Positions 21,400 to 32,079 of a stretch of 64,000 nucleotides of DNA are shown here, one piece after another. The stretch is from the NCBI RefSeq assembly GCF_028372415.1, contig NC_092879.1, positions 70,042,412-70,106,411 on the forward strand. The letters are read 5' to 3'. Made by a program: the position numbers and the translations under genes. The notes below the pieces were generated by a model that was not told the DNA's origin, did not search any database, and worked only from the letters and a program-made list of their open reading frames with translations. The DNA is from Notamacropus eugenii. Its lineage: Eukaryota > Chordata > Mammalia > Diprotodontia > Macropodidae. Positions within the stretch are counted from its first letter, which is position 1. The number at the start of each line of letters is the position of its first letter.

Positions 21400-21505
21400 T
21401 CTTCCTGCATTCAAAGCATTGTGCTAGGCACTGGAGCTACCAAGATGAAAAATGCCATAATCCCTGCTCCTCCAGAGCTTACAAAAATCCTAATAGTTCA
21501 CATTG
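21400..21505 (-). repeat. L2 3' end fragment
   Basis: CAAAGCATTGTGCTAGGCAC, TGGAGCTACCAAGATGAAAA and TCCTCCAGAGCTTACAA are antisense L2 3' UTR. Confidence 0.7.
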
Positions 21506-21547
21506 CTAAAGCATTTAAGTAAGGTATATGAAGCTTTTCCGTCACAA

Positions 21548-21690
21548 TAAAGCATGAAATATAGTGGATAGAGTATTAGGGTTGGTGTCAGGAAGACCTG
21601 GGCTCAAATCTTACCTCTGACACTATGTGACCCTAGCTGACCTCTCTGTATCTGTCTGGACAACCTACTAAACTTTATCTATTATGTCAT
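21548..21690 (+). repeat. MIR-family SINE (5' part)
   Basis: AGTGGATAGAGTATTAGGGT, GTCAGGAAGACCTGGGCTCA and TGACACTATGTGACCC. Confidence 0.75.
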
Positions 21691-21699
21691 GGACTGATT

Positions 21700-23170
21700 T
21701 TAAATTTGCCATTTTTGTTCTCACAACAATGGAGAGGGAGGAAAACAGTACAAAATATAACAAAAAATTTTGACAAAATACAACACTCATTCCTATTTAA
21801 AACACTAGAAAACATAGAAATAAATAGCACTTTCCTTAAAATAAGTATTATCTATCTAAAACCAAGAGCTAGTATTATCTGTAACAGGGATAAAAGAGAG
21901 GCATTCCCAGTAAGGCCAGGAGAGAAGCAAAGATGCCCCTTATCACCTCTATTATTTAATATTGTACTGGAAATGTTAGCTGTAGCAATAAAAGAAGAGA
22001 AAGAAACTGAAGAATTTGAATAGGCGGTGAGGAAACAAGATTATCACTCTCTATAGATGATATAATTATATACTTGGAGAATCCTAAAAAAATCAACTAA
22101 AAAACTAGTTGAAATAATGAACAACTTTAGCAAAGTTGCGGGATATAAAATAAACGCACATAAATCATCAACATTTCTATACTACCCACAAATTCCAACA
22201 GCAAGAGACAGAAAGAGAAAAATTCCATTTAAAATAACTGTAGCCAATATAAAATACTTGGGAATCCACCTGCCAAGACAAACCCCAGGAATTTTATGAA
22301 CACAATTACAAAACACTTTTTACACAAATAAAGTCAGATCTAAACAACTGGAAAAATATTAGTTGCTCAGGGGTAGGCCAAGATAATGTAATAAAAATTA
22401 CAAATCCTACCTAAATTAATCTACCTACTCAGTGCCATACCAATCAAACTACCAAAAATTATTTTATAGAGCTAGAAAAATAACAAAACTCATCTGGAAG
22501 AACGAAAGATCGAGACTACCAAAGGAGTCAATGAAAAAATAATGTAAAGGACGGTGGCCTAGCAGTATCAGATCTCAAACTATACTCCAAAGCAGTAATA
22601 TCAAAGCCATCTAGTACTGGCTAAGAAATAGAGTGGTGGGTCAATGGAATAGATTAGGCGCACAATACAGAGTAATAAATAACCATAGTAATCTAGTGTT
22701 TGATAAAGGCAAAGATCCAAGTTTTTGGGACAAGAACTCACTGTTTGACAAAAACTACTGAGAAAATTGGAAATCAGTTTGGCAGAAAGTAGGTATAGGC
22801 CAGCATTTCACACCTTATACCAAGTTAAGGTCAAAATGATCCAAAACAATTCCAAAGGACTCATGATTAAAAATGCTATCCCCTTCTAGAGACAGAACTG
22901 ATAGAATCTGAATGCAAATCAAAGCATACTTTCTTTTTAATGTGCTTTATTTTTCTTGGGGTTTTTTGCCTGTTTTCTTGTGCAACATGGCTAATATGGA
23001 AACGTTTTGCATGACTGCACATGTATAATCCATATCAAACTGCTTGCCTTCTCAGGGAGGGAGAGGTAAGGGAGGAAGAGAATTTGGAACTCAATATTTT
23101 TTACGTTAAAATTTTTTGTTTACATGTAATTGAGAAAAATAAAAATGTAAAATAATTGTTTTTACATGTA
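21700..23170 (+). repeat. L1 LINE, reverse transcriptase to 3' UTR
   Basis: The frame from 21706 reads [16 protein letters not shown], then [20 protein letters not shown] and AVAIKEEKE, the L1 reverse transcriptase block (…[21 protein letters not shown]…). Later come YKINAHKSSTFLY and KYLGIHL, the conserved 'N…KS…FLY' and 'KYLGI' motifs. Frame shifts and stops follow through 22900. A 3' UTR ends in AATTGAGAAAAATAAAAATG at 23130-23150. An internal deletion near 22920 joins ORF2 to the 3' UTR. Confidence 0.9.
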
Positions 23171-23174
23171 ATTG

Positions 23175-24609
23175 GAGAATTTTTTAAAAAGAAATAACAT
23201 TTAGCAGACCAGCAAAACAAAACAAAATAACCAGAATACACCAAAGGGCTAAGTGTTAATGATTCTCTTTGACAGTTGGTGACAGCTATATTCTTGACAA
23301 GACCTTATTTGCTCTGATATGCCCATATCATGGAACCCTAGCAGACAATGGTCGGGGTTGTACCTACTTCCCCACATCAAATGGATGTTTTTCTGGGTCA
23401 TGAAAATGCATAAGTACCTACTTAGGTAGGTAGTATCAGGCCAGGTAACAGGTTACCCTACTTTCTGTCACCCAGTAAACTGGATAAATCACTTAAATTC
23501 TCAGCACTCAAGTAAAATCTCTATAACACTGTAGTTCAATGATAAGTTGGCAACCTGCATCAGTAGAGGGAATTTCAATATTGGGAGTTTCCCACATTTA
23601 TGAAATCAGGAGTCTGCCCCCCCCCCCAAAAAAAGAAAAATACTTGTACTGTCAATTTCAAGGCTACCATGAGTAAAGCCATTTCCAAGCCTTAGAACGT
23701 TTATCCAAATGTAAACTGCCCTGGTGGTAGTAGTTCTCATTCTGGCACTCTCTCCATCCCCACCCCCAAAGGACACCTGCTCCCCCAGACATCCCAGTGG
23801 TTTCTCTGGCAATCACCCTGCTCTTTGAAGGCATGTAAACTAGTGCAGAACAACACCCCACCCCCACCAATTCCTCCCAATGCCCAGCATTCAATCCTGC
23901 CACCACTTGGAATGAGGCTGGATTTTTTTATTAGCATGGGTAATCTATCCTGTCTGGAAGGAAATTCCAAAAAGAGAATTGCTAAGCCTCTCTCCTCACT
24001 GACCTTTATAAGCATACTAGCCTGTTTTACTGAAGGCTCTCAAAGCACCTTTTACAAGGTTTGACTTAGTGATCATTTTATTCTTCAAAAGACGCAGGGG
24101 AAGAAGAGGGAGAAAATTCTGTTCTAGATCCGATTCTTACCAACAGGGCAGAACTGGTTGTTGGGGCAGAAATGACGAGAACCCAATGAAGAAATGACCA
24201 CATCTTCTTGGAGTTTGTGACACTGAGAGAGAAGAGAGCTGGGCATAGTTAGGCATTTTATTCTCGATTTTGGGAAAGCAGATTCCAAAGGGTTCAGAGG
24301 ATGGATAGGATCCTGTAGATTAAAATCCTCTAGGGGAAAAGACAAATGTGGATATATAGAGAGCTCATTAACCAAAGAAATGTGCATTGGATGCTAGCAA
24401 GATCAGGTAATGGAGAATGAATATAAGTGGGCCATGGTCCTGTAAAAACTGTCAGGAGTGCTTAAGGTCAGAATGAGCTGAGACTGGTGACAGAAAAGAT
24501 AAGGACAGCAAAAAGGGAGAAAAAGAAGGGTCAGCAGAGGGACAGGACAGTTGCTTGGCGTTGCTGGGATATTGATAACTGACAACCGGGAGAGACACTG
24601 AATTGCCCA
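23175..24609. other. Mostly unique sequence
   Basis: No gene recognised in about 1.4 kb. A C-run sits at 23616-23628. The stretch from about 24400 may be decayed L3/CR1 5' to the clearer part, but I cannot fix its border. Confidence 0.4.
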
Positions 24610-25985
24610 GTGCTTACTTTGCTTCTGTTTTCTCCATCAAGCAGAATGAATAACCTTTATACTGGAAACTAACTGGGAATCGATACCCACTAATAAGAAA
24701 ACGAATAGTAAGGGAGCACCTAACTGCCCTTGATGAGTTCAAGTCACCTGGCCCAGATGAACAATATCTTTGGGTACCAAAAAAACGGGCAGATGCCTTT
24801 CACATAATAAATACTGAATATACACTTATCGACAGAAAAGAAATGGTTGAGGAACATCTACAAATGGAAGCAGTGATTGCAAAGAGTCAAGAACAGGTCA
24901 TTACAGACTCAACTTATTTTCTTTTTTGACAGGACTGCCAAACTCATAAGTGGGAAAAATGCAATAGGTGTAATTTATATAGGTTTTGGCAAAAGTTTTC
25001 ATAAGCTATTTCATTCTACTTCTGTGGAGAAGATAAAGAGATGTGGACTGAGCTATAATTCAGCTAGGTTGATTCAGAACTGGTTGGATGGCCAGTCTCA
25101 AAGAATAGCATTTGAATGTTCATATAACAGAAGGTCTCCAGTGGAGTACCCCAGGGGTCAGTTCTTGGCTCCACCCCATTTAACATCTTTATTAATGACT
25201 TGGATAAAGGTACAGATGGCATAGTCCTCATATTTGAAGGTGTTTTTGACAGGCTAGAGACAGAGGTATATACAGAGTGTGCCAGGAATGCCCAGGATCT
25301 CTCTGATGTCTCAAGGCACTGATATTCTCTCTCATTTTTAAAGTCAAGTTTAGTTGTTAATTTTTAAAATTAAATTTCTATTTGGGGGGCTTGTTTGCCT
25401 GATAAATAAAAAAAATAACATCCTTTGTAATGAATAAAATAAATGTTTGCTTTAAAAAAAAATTAAGTTGCTAGGTATATACCCTAATGAAATGTCATAC
25501 ACACTTATGGTGAGAGCATTGGGCTGAATCTACTAAGATGAAATTCAATAAAGATTAAAGTACTTGGGTACAAAAAATCAACTTCCTAAGTAGAAGACGA
25601 GGAGGCCTGGTTCCACAAGACGTTCTCTGAAAAAGACCTGGAGGGCTTAGTGAACTGAAAGCTCAGTAGGAATCAGTAACGTCATGTGGAGCCAAAAAAA
25701 AAATCTAAAGAAATATTAAGCCAAAAAAGCTTTAAAAAATATTAAACTCCGTTAAGAGATGCTTAGTTTCCTGGAATCAGGAGGTTCCCCTGTATTCTGC
25801 CCTTGTCAGACCTCATCTTGGGTATTGTGTTCAGTTCTGGGCACCAGGGTTCAAGTAGGACACTGTTAAGTTAATATCCAGAGGAGGGCAATGGGGATGA
25901 CAAAGGGCCTTAAATCCACATATGTTGGCTGAAGGAATTTGGGATGCTTAACTTGGAGTATTCAAGTAGTTCAAAGGCTGTCATA
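24610..25985 (+). repeat. L3/CR1 LINE, reverse transcriptase and 3' region
   Basis: Contains the same CTGCCCTTGATGAGTTCAAG block seen at 17470. It then encodes YIGFGKSFHKLFHS (DFSKAFD region), RCGLSYNSARLIQNWLDGQ (…GL…I…WL.GR…) and a GVPQGS-like region followed by FINDLDKG in another frame. From 25790 the 3' region reads TGCCCTTGTCAGACCTCATC, TTGTGTTCAGTTCTGGGCAC. Stops and shifts are numerous. Confidence 0.85.
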
Positions 25986-26138
25986 TGGAAAATGGATGAG
26001 ATTTGCTTTGTTTGGCCTCAGTAGACAGGTCAGCAACAATGGGTAGAAGTTGCAAAGAGGAAAGTTTAGGCTTGATGTCCCAATTAGAGCTTCCCCCAAA
26101 CAGAATGGGCTGCTGCCTTGAGAGGTAGTAAGTTCCCC
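25986..26138 (+). repeat. L3/CR1 LINE, 3' end before SINE insertion
   Basis: GTAGAAGTTGCAAAGAGGAA, TTAGGCTTGATGTCCCAATT and GAATGGGCTGCTGCCTTGAG match the L3/CR1 3' end; a SINE then interrupts, and the last part resumes at 26406. Confidence 0.8.
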
Positions 26139-26405
26139 TGTAGGCAGCTAGCTGGCACAATGGATAGAGCATTAGGCCTGCAGCTGGGAAAAATATGTTC
26201 AAATATGTTCTCAGGCACTTACTAGTTGTGTGATCCTAGGCAAGTCACAGTCTCTTTCTGCCTCAGTTTCCTCAGCTGTAAAATGGTGATAATAGTAGCA
26301 TCTCCCTCCCAGAGTTGTTGTAAGGATTAAATGAGATCATATTTGTAGAGCACTTAGCATAGTTCCTAGAACTTAATAGGCGCTAAATAAATGCTTCTTC
26401 CTTTC
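26139..26405 (+). repeat. MIR-family SINE inside L3/CR1
   Basis: GGCAGCTAGCTGGCACAATG, GTTGTGTGATCCTAGGCAAG, CAGTTTCCTCAGCTGTAAAA, TTGTTGTAAGGATTAAATGA and GGCGCTAAATAAATGCTTCT: a complete MIR. Confidence 0.9.
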
Positions 26406-26550
26406 CCCTCCTTGGAAGCTTTCAAAGAGAGGATGAATGACTGCTTGTCAAAAACGTTGTAGATACTGTTTAGTATGGATTGGATTCGATGGTAACTGAA
26501 GTTCCCTTCCAACTCTCGAAATCTGTCATTCTGTAGAAAGGAAGTCTTTC
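26406..26550 (+). repeat. L3/CR1 LINE terminus
   Basis: GAAGCTTTCAAAGAGAGGAT, GACTGCTTGTCAAAAACGTT and AGTTCCCTTCCAACTCTCGA are the last part of the L3/CR1 3' UTR. Confidence 0.8.
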
Positions 26551-26838
26551 TCCCCAGACCGTTAGTGTTCATAGTGGGCCTTTTGATTTAAACATACCAT
26601 GGCTCTTTGTACTGAGAGACAGCATTGACAATGGAGCAAGCTGGGCTTTCGTGTGTGATGACAGCCAGCTGTGTGGTTAACATAGCAACAGGTCTGTCTG
26701 GTGGAGTTCATGTATGCTGTAGCCAGAGCGGCCCATACATGCCAGTACTGTGACAGAGCATTCACTGTGGTTACTGATGGGGTTGGAAGCGTCCTAACTT
26801 CTAACAGAATAAATTCTTTTCCATGTCATTTATTTTTA
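26551..26838. other. Unique sequence
   Basis: No gene or repeat recognised. Confidence 0.4.
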
Positions 26839-26949
26839 TTTTTTTTCTCAATAACAAGTAAACAAAAATTTTAAGATTCATTTTTTAACATTTTGAATTC
26901 CAAATTTTCTCCCTCCCTCTCTCCTTGAGAAAGCAAGCAATTTGATATA

Positions 26950-27263
26950 TTAGGGGCAGCTAGGTGGTGCAGTGGATAGAGCACCAGTGCAGGAGAACCT
27001 GAGTTCAAATCTCACCTCAGACACTTAACACTCACTAGCTGTGTGACCTTGGGCAACTCACTTAACCCCAACTGCCTCATCCTGGGTCATCTCCAGTCAT
27101 CCTGATGAATATCTGGTTACTGGATTCAGATGGCTCTGGAGGAGAAGTGAGGCTGGTGACCTGCACAGCCCTCCCTCACTCAAAACAAAGTCAAGTGCAA
27201 GTCATGTCATTATTTCTCTGATGGCATGGTCTTCTTCGGCAACGAAGGATGAACACACTTCTT
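26950..27263 (+). repeat. WSINE1-like SINE, full length, with target duplication
   Basis: A tRNA-like head (GGGGCAGCTAGGTGGTGCAG) and core (CTAGCTGTGTGACCTTGGGC) are followed by a long body seen nowhere else in the window: CATCTCCAGTCATCCTGATG, GATTCAGATGGCTCTGGAGG, CTGCACAGCCCTCCCTCACT and CATGGTCTTCTTCGGCAACG. It sits in an L1 and is flanked by AATTTGATATA at 26939-26949 and 27264-27274, an exact 11-bp duplication. The name WSINE1 is from memory. Confidence 0.85.
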
Positions 27264-27832
27264 AATTTGATATAGATTATACTTTTGCAGTCATACAGAA
27301 TATATTTCCATATTAGCCATGTTGCAAAAGAAAATAGGTCCGAAAAATCCCAAGAAAAATAAAGTTTAAAAGAAAGTATGCTCCAATCTGCCTTTAGACT
27401 CCATTGATTCTTTCTCTAGGAGTGGACAGCATTTTTTCATCAAAAGTCCTTCAGAATTATCTTAGATCACTGTATTGCCAAGAAGAGTTAAGTCAATCAT
27501 AGCTGATCATCACACAGTGTTGGTATTTACTGTGTTCTCCTGGTTCTGCTCCCTTCACTCAGCATCAGTTCATATAAGTCTTTGTGAAATCTGCCTGCTC
27601 ATCATTATTTATAGCACAATAGTATTCCATCACATTCATATACTACAACTTGTTCAGCTAATCCCCGATTGTTGGGCATCCCCTCAATTTCCAATTCTTT
27701 GCCACCACAAAAAGAGCTACTATAAATATTTTTGTACATATGAGTCCTTTTCCCTTTTTTATGATCTCTTTGGGATAGAGACCTAGTAGTAGTATTGCTG
27801 GATCAAAGGGTATGAATAGTTTATAACCCTTT

Positions 27833-27896
27833 GGGTTAGGTGGTCAACGAGGTAGTCAGCTCATAGACACTGGCCACCTGAGTGATGAGTAGCTAT
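27833..27896. repeat. 64-bp segment shared with 29243-29306, inserted in L1
   Basis: Interrupts the L1 between ...ACCCTTTGGG and CCAAATTGTTCTC, where L1 normally has a short CATAGTT. It matches 29243-29306 in the same orientation at about 58 of 64 positions, including an identical 20-base run from TGGCCACCTGAG onward. Confidence 0.85.
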
Positions 27897-28149
27897 AATA
27901 CCAAATTGTTCTCTGCATGGTTTGGATCAGTTCACAACTCCAATAACAGTGCATTAGCGTCCTTCTTTTCCCACATTCCCTCCAACATCTGTTATTTTTG
28001 TTTTCTGTCACATTAGCCAATCTGATAGGTGTGAAGTGCTATTTCAGAATTGTTTTCATTTGCATTTCTCTAATTAATAGTCATTTATACCATTTTTTCA
28101 TATGATTATAGATAACTTTGACTTCTTCTTCTGAAAACCACCCAACAGA

Positions 28150-29242
28150 ATGCATTCTTACTGATAAAGGCTAGGGTCATGACCTAGAGCCATAATCAGG
28201 AATCTTGGTACATGGGGCAAATTCAGTTGTGGGTTAGGGCCTCTGTGACAACATAAAAGACAGTCTGACTCTTCTGGGAGACAGAGGCAGCTGATTTCCT
28301 ACAGAGTCTAGACTGAAACTTCAAAGGAGTTGGGAGGGAAAGGGGAGGCCTGGGAGAGGGGTGCCCCAACAAAGAGACACTGGGAGTGCAGTCCTAGGTG
28401 TGGTTGTGCCATGGGGGTGGAGGCTGGCAGAGGAATGCAAAGGGAGGTAGAGAGACAATGGTTACCCCACCCTGAGTCTGAATGTTGGCACACTGGAGCA
28501 AACCACCCCATGCTAGCTGGTCTACCTAACTCCTAACCTGGGGTTCTTTCCACCACTCCAGGCTGCCTCAAAGTACAGAGAGAGACAGCAGAGACAGAGA
28601 TAGAGAAAGACAGAGACACAAAGAGATGGAGGAAGAGATGGCAAGAGAGGGCAGGCAGCAAAAATTTTCAGGGAAGCTTTCTAAGAGCTGCTATCATATA
28701 GTCATATTCCGTTCACTAAATTCACTGTATGCAAAGTGAACTTTGTAGTGGGTCATAAGGAACCAGTGTCAGGGTCATAAAGAGAACCCTTGGACTCTCT
28801 GCCCCAGAGTTTCTAATCATTTAAGTTGCTCTGTTTCACTGCTTTGAAATTGTAGGAATGTAGTCCTGAACCTTGGTCTTGACTTCCTACCTGGGTGTGA
28901 CTTGGTAGCCCTGAACAGATTCATCTGGGTCTCTCCTGAATATCTCAGCTCAATTAATGTCTACTCTTGCCCTGTTGCCTTAAATGCAAATAAGACAGAA
29001 TGAAATGAACTTCCTTACCTCACTGGCAAGTGTGGTTCCAGGAAGCCCCAGGCTGGGGAGTCCTCACTGGTCCCATGTGATCCTGGAAGGTTCAGCCTGG
29101 ACTTCTCTTTTCATTGTCCAAGATATTCCTCCAGGGACCAGATCACTTCAGAAACTGGCTTCACTTAGGAGCTCATGGGTATTCTTAATCAGAGGGGTCA
29201 AATTCACTGGGCCAGAAGAACAAGAGTAGCACAGCCGTAGGA
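28150..29242. other. Unique or unrecognised sequence
   Basis: No gene found. A TATA-like ACATAAAAGACAG at about 28253 and a GA-rich stretch at 28575-28660 (GAGAGAGACAGCAGAGACAG) recall LTR-leader DNA, but no terminal repeats were found. Confidence 0.35.
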
Positions 29243-29306
29243 GGGTTCGGTGGTCAATGGGGTAGTCCACTCATAGACGCTGGCCACCTGAGTGATGAGT
29301 AGCTAT
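29243..29306. repeat. 64-bp segment shared with 27833-27896
   Basis: Partner of the block inside the L1 at 27833. Here it lies just downstream (on the minus strand) of the CFAP410 pseudogene's stop codon and may belong to its 3' UTR. Confidence 0.8.
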
Positions 29307-29505
29307 GTGGCAGACCGGGCTGACTGAACATGCAAACCAAACCCTCATTGTACTTGGCCAAAGGACTCCAAGCACAGGTCTGTCCAAGGGAGAAAGCACT
29401 GCTGGGTTGCCCAAATTCAGCCCCAGCCTCTCTTGGCTCAGCTGGGGTTGGGATGGGGGACCCAAGCCCAAGACAGCCTTCAGGCAGACACAGCAGGCCA
29501 GGGCC

Positions 29506-30240
29506 CTACTGCTCCTCCAGGAGCTCCGGTTTCTGAAGGACCTGGAGTCTGTGGCCAGTTCTCAGGCCCTATGTGTCCAGTTCCTTCAGAATCATCAGGT
29601 CAGCATTCAGGCTATTTGGGGGAAGTGGAGAATGTGGTTCGGGGGGCTCCCACAAGCCTGTCCTCACACTGGGTACATGGGAGAGTACCTCAGGCACATG
29701 TACCCTCTTCTTTCAGCTACTGACTGATGCTCTTGGGGAGAAGGGAAAAACCTGTCCCTGGGAAGAGGCTTCATGCTGAGTTGCTCCCGGATTTTATTGC
29801 TCTCCTCCATGCTGTTGTTGAGCAGGTCACTCTCCGTGTCTGTGGAGGAGTCACGGAAGAACTCAAGATGAGATCTCAGAAACCTACGTGGCCGGAGCAG
29901 CCACAATCATCCTAAATCAAGGCCTGAGACAGCTCTTCTTTGGTTAACAGTCTGGTTGTCCAGCTTCTGCAGGCTGGGCAGGTTGCTGAGCACCATCTGT
30001 AATGCCCAGGTCCAGGCCACAACAGACATTCTCCACCAGCCACAAGACCTTCAGGGGGGACAAATTCTTCAGGTAGAAGAGCTAGTCCAGGCTGGGGATA
30101 CTTTTTTCCACAGGTAAAGTTCACTCAGCTTCAGGCACTGGCTCATAGACTCCAGGATGGAGACACTGTTGACACTGAGTGTGATCACTTTGATGCTGGA
30201 CCCCAAGGGCCCAGAGACTGAGCTTGGGAACAAATGACAG
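29506..30240 (-). pseudogene. CFAP410: CFAP410 (C21orf2) processed pseudogene
   Basis: CFAP410 is a leucine-rich-repeat protein of cilia and mitochondria, about 256 residues in human. On the minus strand this stretch first encodes IKVITLSVNSVSILESMSQC and LKLSELYL, equal to human residues around 50-75 (…EVITLSVNSIS…LSELYL). It continues with LFYLKNLSPLKVLWLVENVC and CG, MVLSNLPSLQKLDNQTV, then KEELSQAL (human TEEELSRAL). After a linker with STDTESDLLNNSMEES come MKPLPRDRFFPS and, near the end, LKELD and HRLQVLQKPELLEEQ before a TAG at 29506-29508 (human …GSRLQALRGEE…). No introns separate these blocks, so it is a retrocopy. In-frame stops (one before LFYLK, one after KELDT), at least two frame shifts and a damaged 5' part show it is dead. 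The first ~45 codons are not recognisable, and no clear A-tail was seen. Confidence 0.9.
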
Positions 30241-30304
30241 ACCCCTGTCCAACCACAGCTGCTCCCATCTGCAGGTCAACAAACCCATATTAATGTCATT
30301 GGTC

Positions 30305-30420
30305 AGTGTTTAAGAAAATAAAAACACACTACAACATAGATAATGTTAAATTGTGATTTTCTATGTCAATATGCAGCCTGCGGGATCCATTTCTATATAA
30401 GTTTGGTAGGACTGCTCTAC
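30305..30420 (+). mobile_element. hAT-type MITE, right half
   Basis: ATAAAAACACACTACAACAT, GATAATGTTAAATTGTGATT and TCTATGTCAATATGCAGCCT follow the right half of the element at 41071-41286. It abuts the 5' end of the CFAP410 copy. Confidence 0.65.
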
Positions 30421-30424
30421 AGCA

Positions 30425-30780
30425 GTCCAGGTTCAGACCAGATCACCAGCTCTGAATTATAGTACTGGGACTCCCCACCTCACCCCCAATAGCCCTACAA
30501 AACCAAGTTTGTCTCCAAAGGGGACTCTCTGGTCCTAGTATGCTCTACTAAAAGAAGATACAAAGTTGAAATGGAAAACCAGTTGTTAAAGTGGGAAAGT
30601 GGGATGCTGATCACTTGTTCATCCTTGTATGGCAAACCCTCTCTGCTTTCTCTTGCTCAGTTTGGTGCTTGCTCACTTTCTACATAAAAATGCAACTGAG
30701 GCTTCGGAGTTCATATTAATTCCTCCATTTCCTAAATAAATGGGCCACTCTTCAGCAGGAAGCTTTCTTTTAATCTTTTC
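30425..30780. other. Unique sequence
   Basis: No gene or repeat recognised. Confidence 0.4.
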
Positions 30781-30781
30781 T

Positions 30782-30879
30782 CCACCCAACAGACTTAAAA
30801 CTCTTTTGATAATCAACCACTTTTCAGTCCCAAATGCCTCATGGGATTTGCTAATGCCCAAGATCACTGAAGTCACTAA
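30782..30879. repeat. 98-bp direct repeat, copy 1
   Basis: From CCACCCAACAGACTTAAAAC to AGTCACTAA, closely matching 33461-33556 (same orientation; a short gap and a few substitutions, about 90% identity by eye). Confidence 0.85.
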
Positions 30880-31556
30880 CCCAATGTAGTTTTGGTAACC
30901 AGCCAATTCAGTGTTCAAAAATACGTATTAACTTTATTACCTCTTCAACCATAAAGGAAATGCCAGAACAGGGAAATGTCAGCACATGTAGTTGACCCTA
31001 TATCTCTCATTATTTATTGAAACTCTTGTGTCAGAAATTCCACGACATGAAAGGCCCAGTACAGTTTGGGGGTTTCATTCACTTCTTCTCACTGTCTTGG
31101 CTTCATAGGCCTCACCCAGGAAATCTAGATAAGTGTAGGTGCGATCTATGCCTGGGACTGGCTCCCCACAGGCAAGGTAAATTCTCAGGCACATTCAGGT
31201 TCCTCTTCCTCTGGTTTCCAGTTATTCCAACAAGAATTTCCAGGTATAGAAACAAAAACAAAAAAAGAATTTCCAAGTGTTACTCCCAACAGGAATTATC
31301 ATGTTTTGTAATGTGTACTTTGGGGAGAATGCAACATAGACTTGTGTGGGGGATACTGTCTTGCAAATTTTTCTACAATGTTATTTCATTAGATACATTT
31401 TGCTTTGAACTAACATTGTCTTCTGGCTGACTTGAGAAACACATCAGTGAGTGCTTATGAGCAATGGTTTTGAATGGATTTGGACCCACTGAGTAACTTG
31501 AACCTGGGAAGCTTATTCTTGGAGTCCCAGATGCTACAGCAGAATATGTGACGGAA
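30880..31556. other. Unique sequence
   Basis: No recognised repeat. A 137-codon plus-strand frame at 31017 has no domain that I know. Confidence 0.4.
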
Positions 31557-31557
31557 A

Positions 31558-31815
31558 GTAAGGCAACTGGGGGGGTGCAGTGGATAGAGTATTAGTAAGG
31601 TCAAATCTGACCTCAAACTGTGTAACCCTGAATTCTGTGACCTTGGGCAAATCACTTCCCCTCTGTTTACCTCAGTTTCTTCAACTATAAAATGGGGATA
31701 ATAACAGCACCTACCTTGAAAGGTGGTTGTGAGGATTGCTTTCAATGTTTGTAAAGTGCTTAGCACAGTTCCGGACACATAGTATGTACTATATAAATAT
31801 TTATTCCTTTTTCTT
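31558..31815 (+). repeat. MIR-family SINE
   Basis: GTGCAGTGGATAGAGTATTA, CTGTGACCTTGGGCAAATCA, CTATAAAATGGGGATAATAA, GCTTAGCACAGTTCCGGACA and a terminal ACTATATAAATATTTATT. Confidence 0.9.
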
Positions 31816-31829
31816 CCCCTAATATGAAA

Positions 31830-32075
31830 TATGACTAAAAGGGTAAGTTGGAAGCAGATTGTAGAGGTGAGGCCAAAGAGTTTTTCATTTATCCAAGTGG
31901 CAGAAGGCCACTGAGGAAGACTCCCAAGCAGGGAATTGGCATAGTCAGACCCATGTCTTAGGACAGCAAGTTTGATAGCTGTGTGGAAGACATAATAGAG
32001 AGGCAAGAGACTGGAAGCAAGGAAATCAGGTGAGAAACTATTGCAGCCATCTAGGAAAGAGTGCCGATCTGTCTA
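31830..32075 (-). repeat. L2 LINE fragment
   Basis: TTGGAAGCAGATTGTAGAGG, CAGAAGGCCACTGAGGAAGA, GGCATAGTCAGACCCATGTC and CTATTGCAGCCATCTAGGAA are antisense L2 ORF2. Confidence 0.75.
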
Positions 32076-32079
32076 ACTG

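Larger units (their letters stand above)
26840..28147 (-). repeat. L1 LINE, 3' part, with two interruptions
   Basis: Antisense L1: TTCCAAATTTTCTCCCTCCC (3' UTR), a SINE insertion at 26950-27263, then GAATATATTTCCATATTAGC, AATAGTATTCCATCACATTC, GTACATATGAGTCCTTTTCC, a foreign 64-bp block at 27833-27896, then GTTTGGATCAGTTCACAACT and TCATATGATTATAGATAACT. Confidence 0.95.

Noticed and set aside
28253-28660. TATA-like box and GA-rich leader resembling a retroviral LTR
   Set aside because: No paired termini or target duplication found, and no recognised family; too weak to call.
29305-29727. 140-codon plus-strand frame with a leucine-rich look (ALLLLQELRFLKDLESV)
   Set aside because: It is the opposite strand of the CFAP410 pseudogene's C-terminal end and 3' flank; the minus strand gives the real match.
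31455-32006. 183-codon minus-strand frame
   Set aside because: It spans a MIR SINE and an L2 fragment in different phases, so it is a chance frame across repeats.
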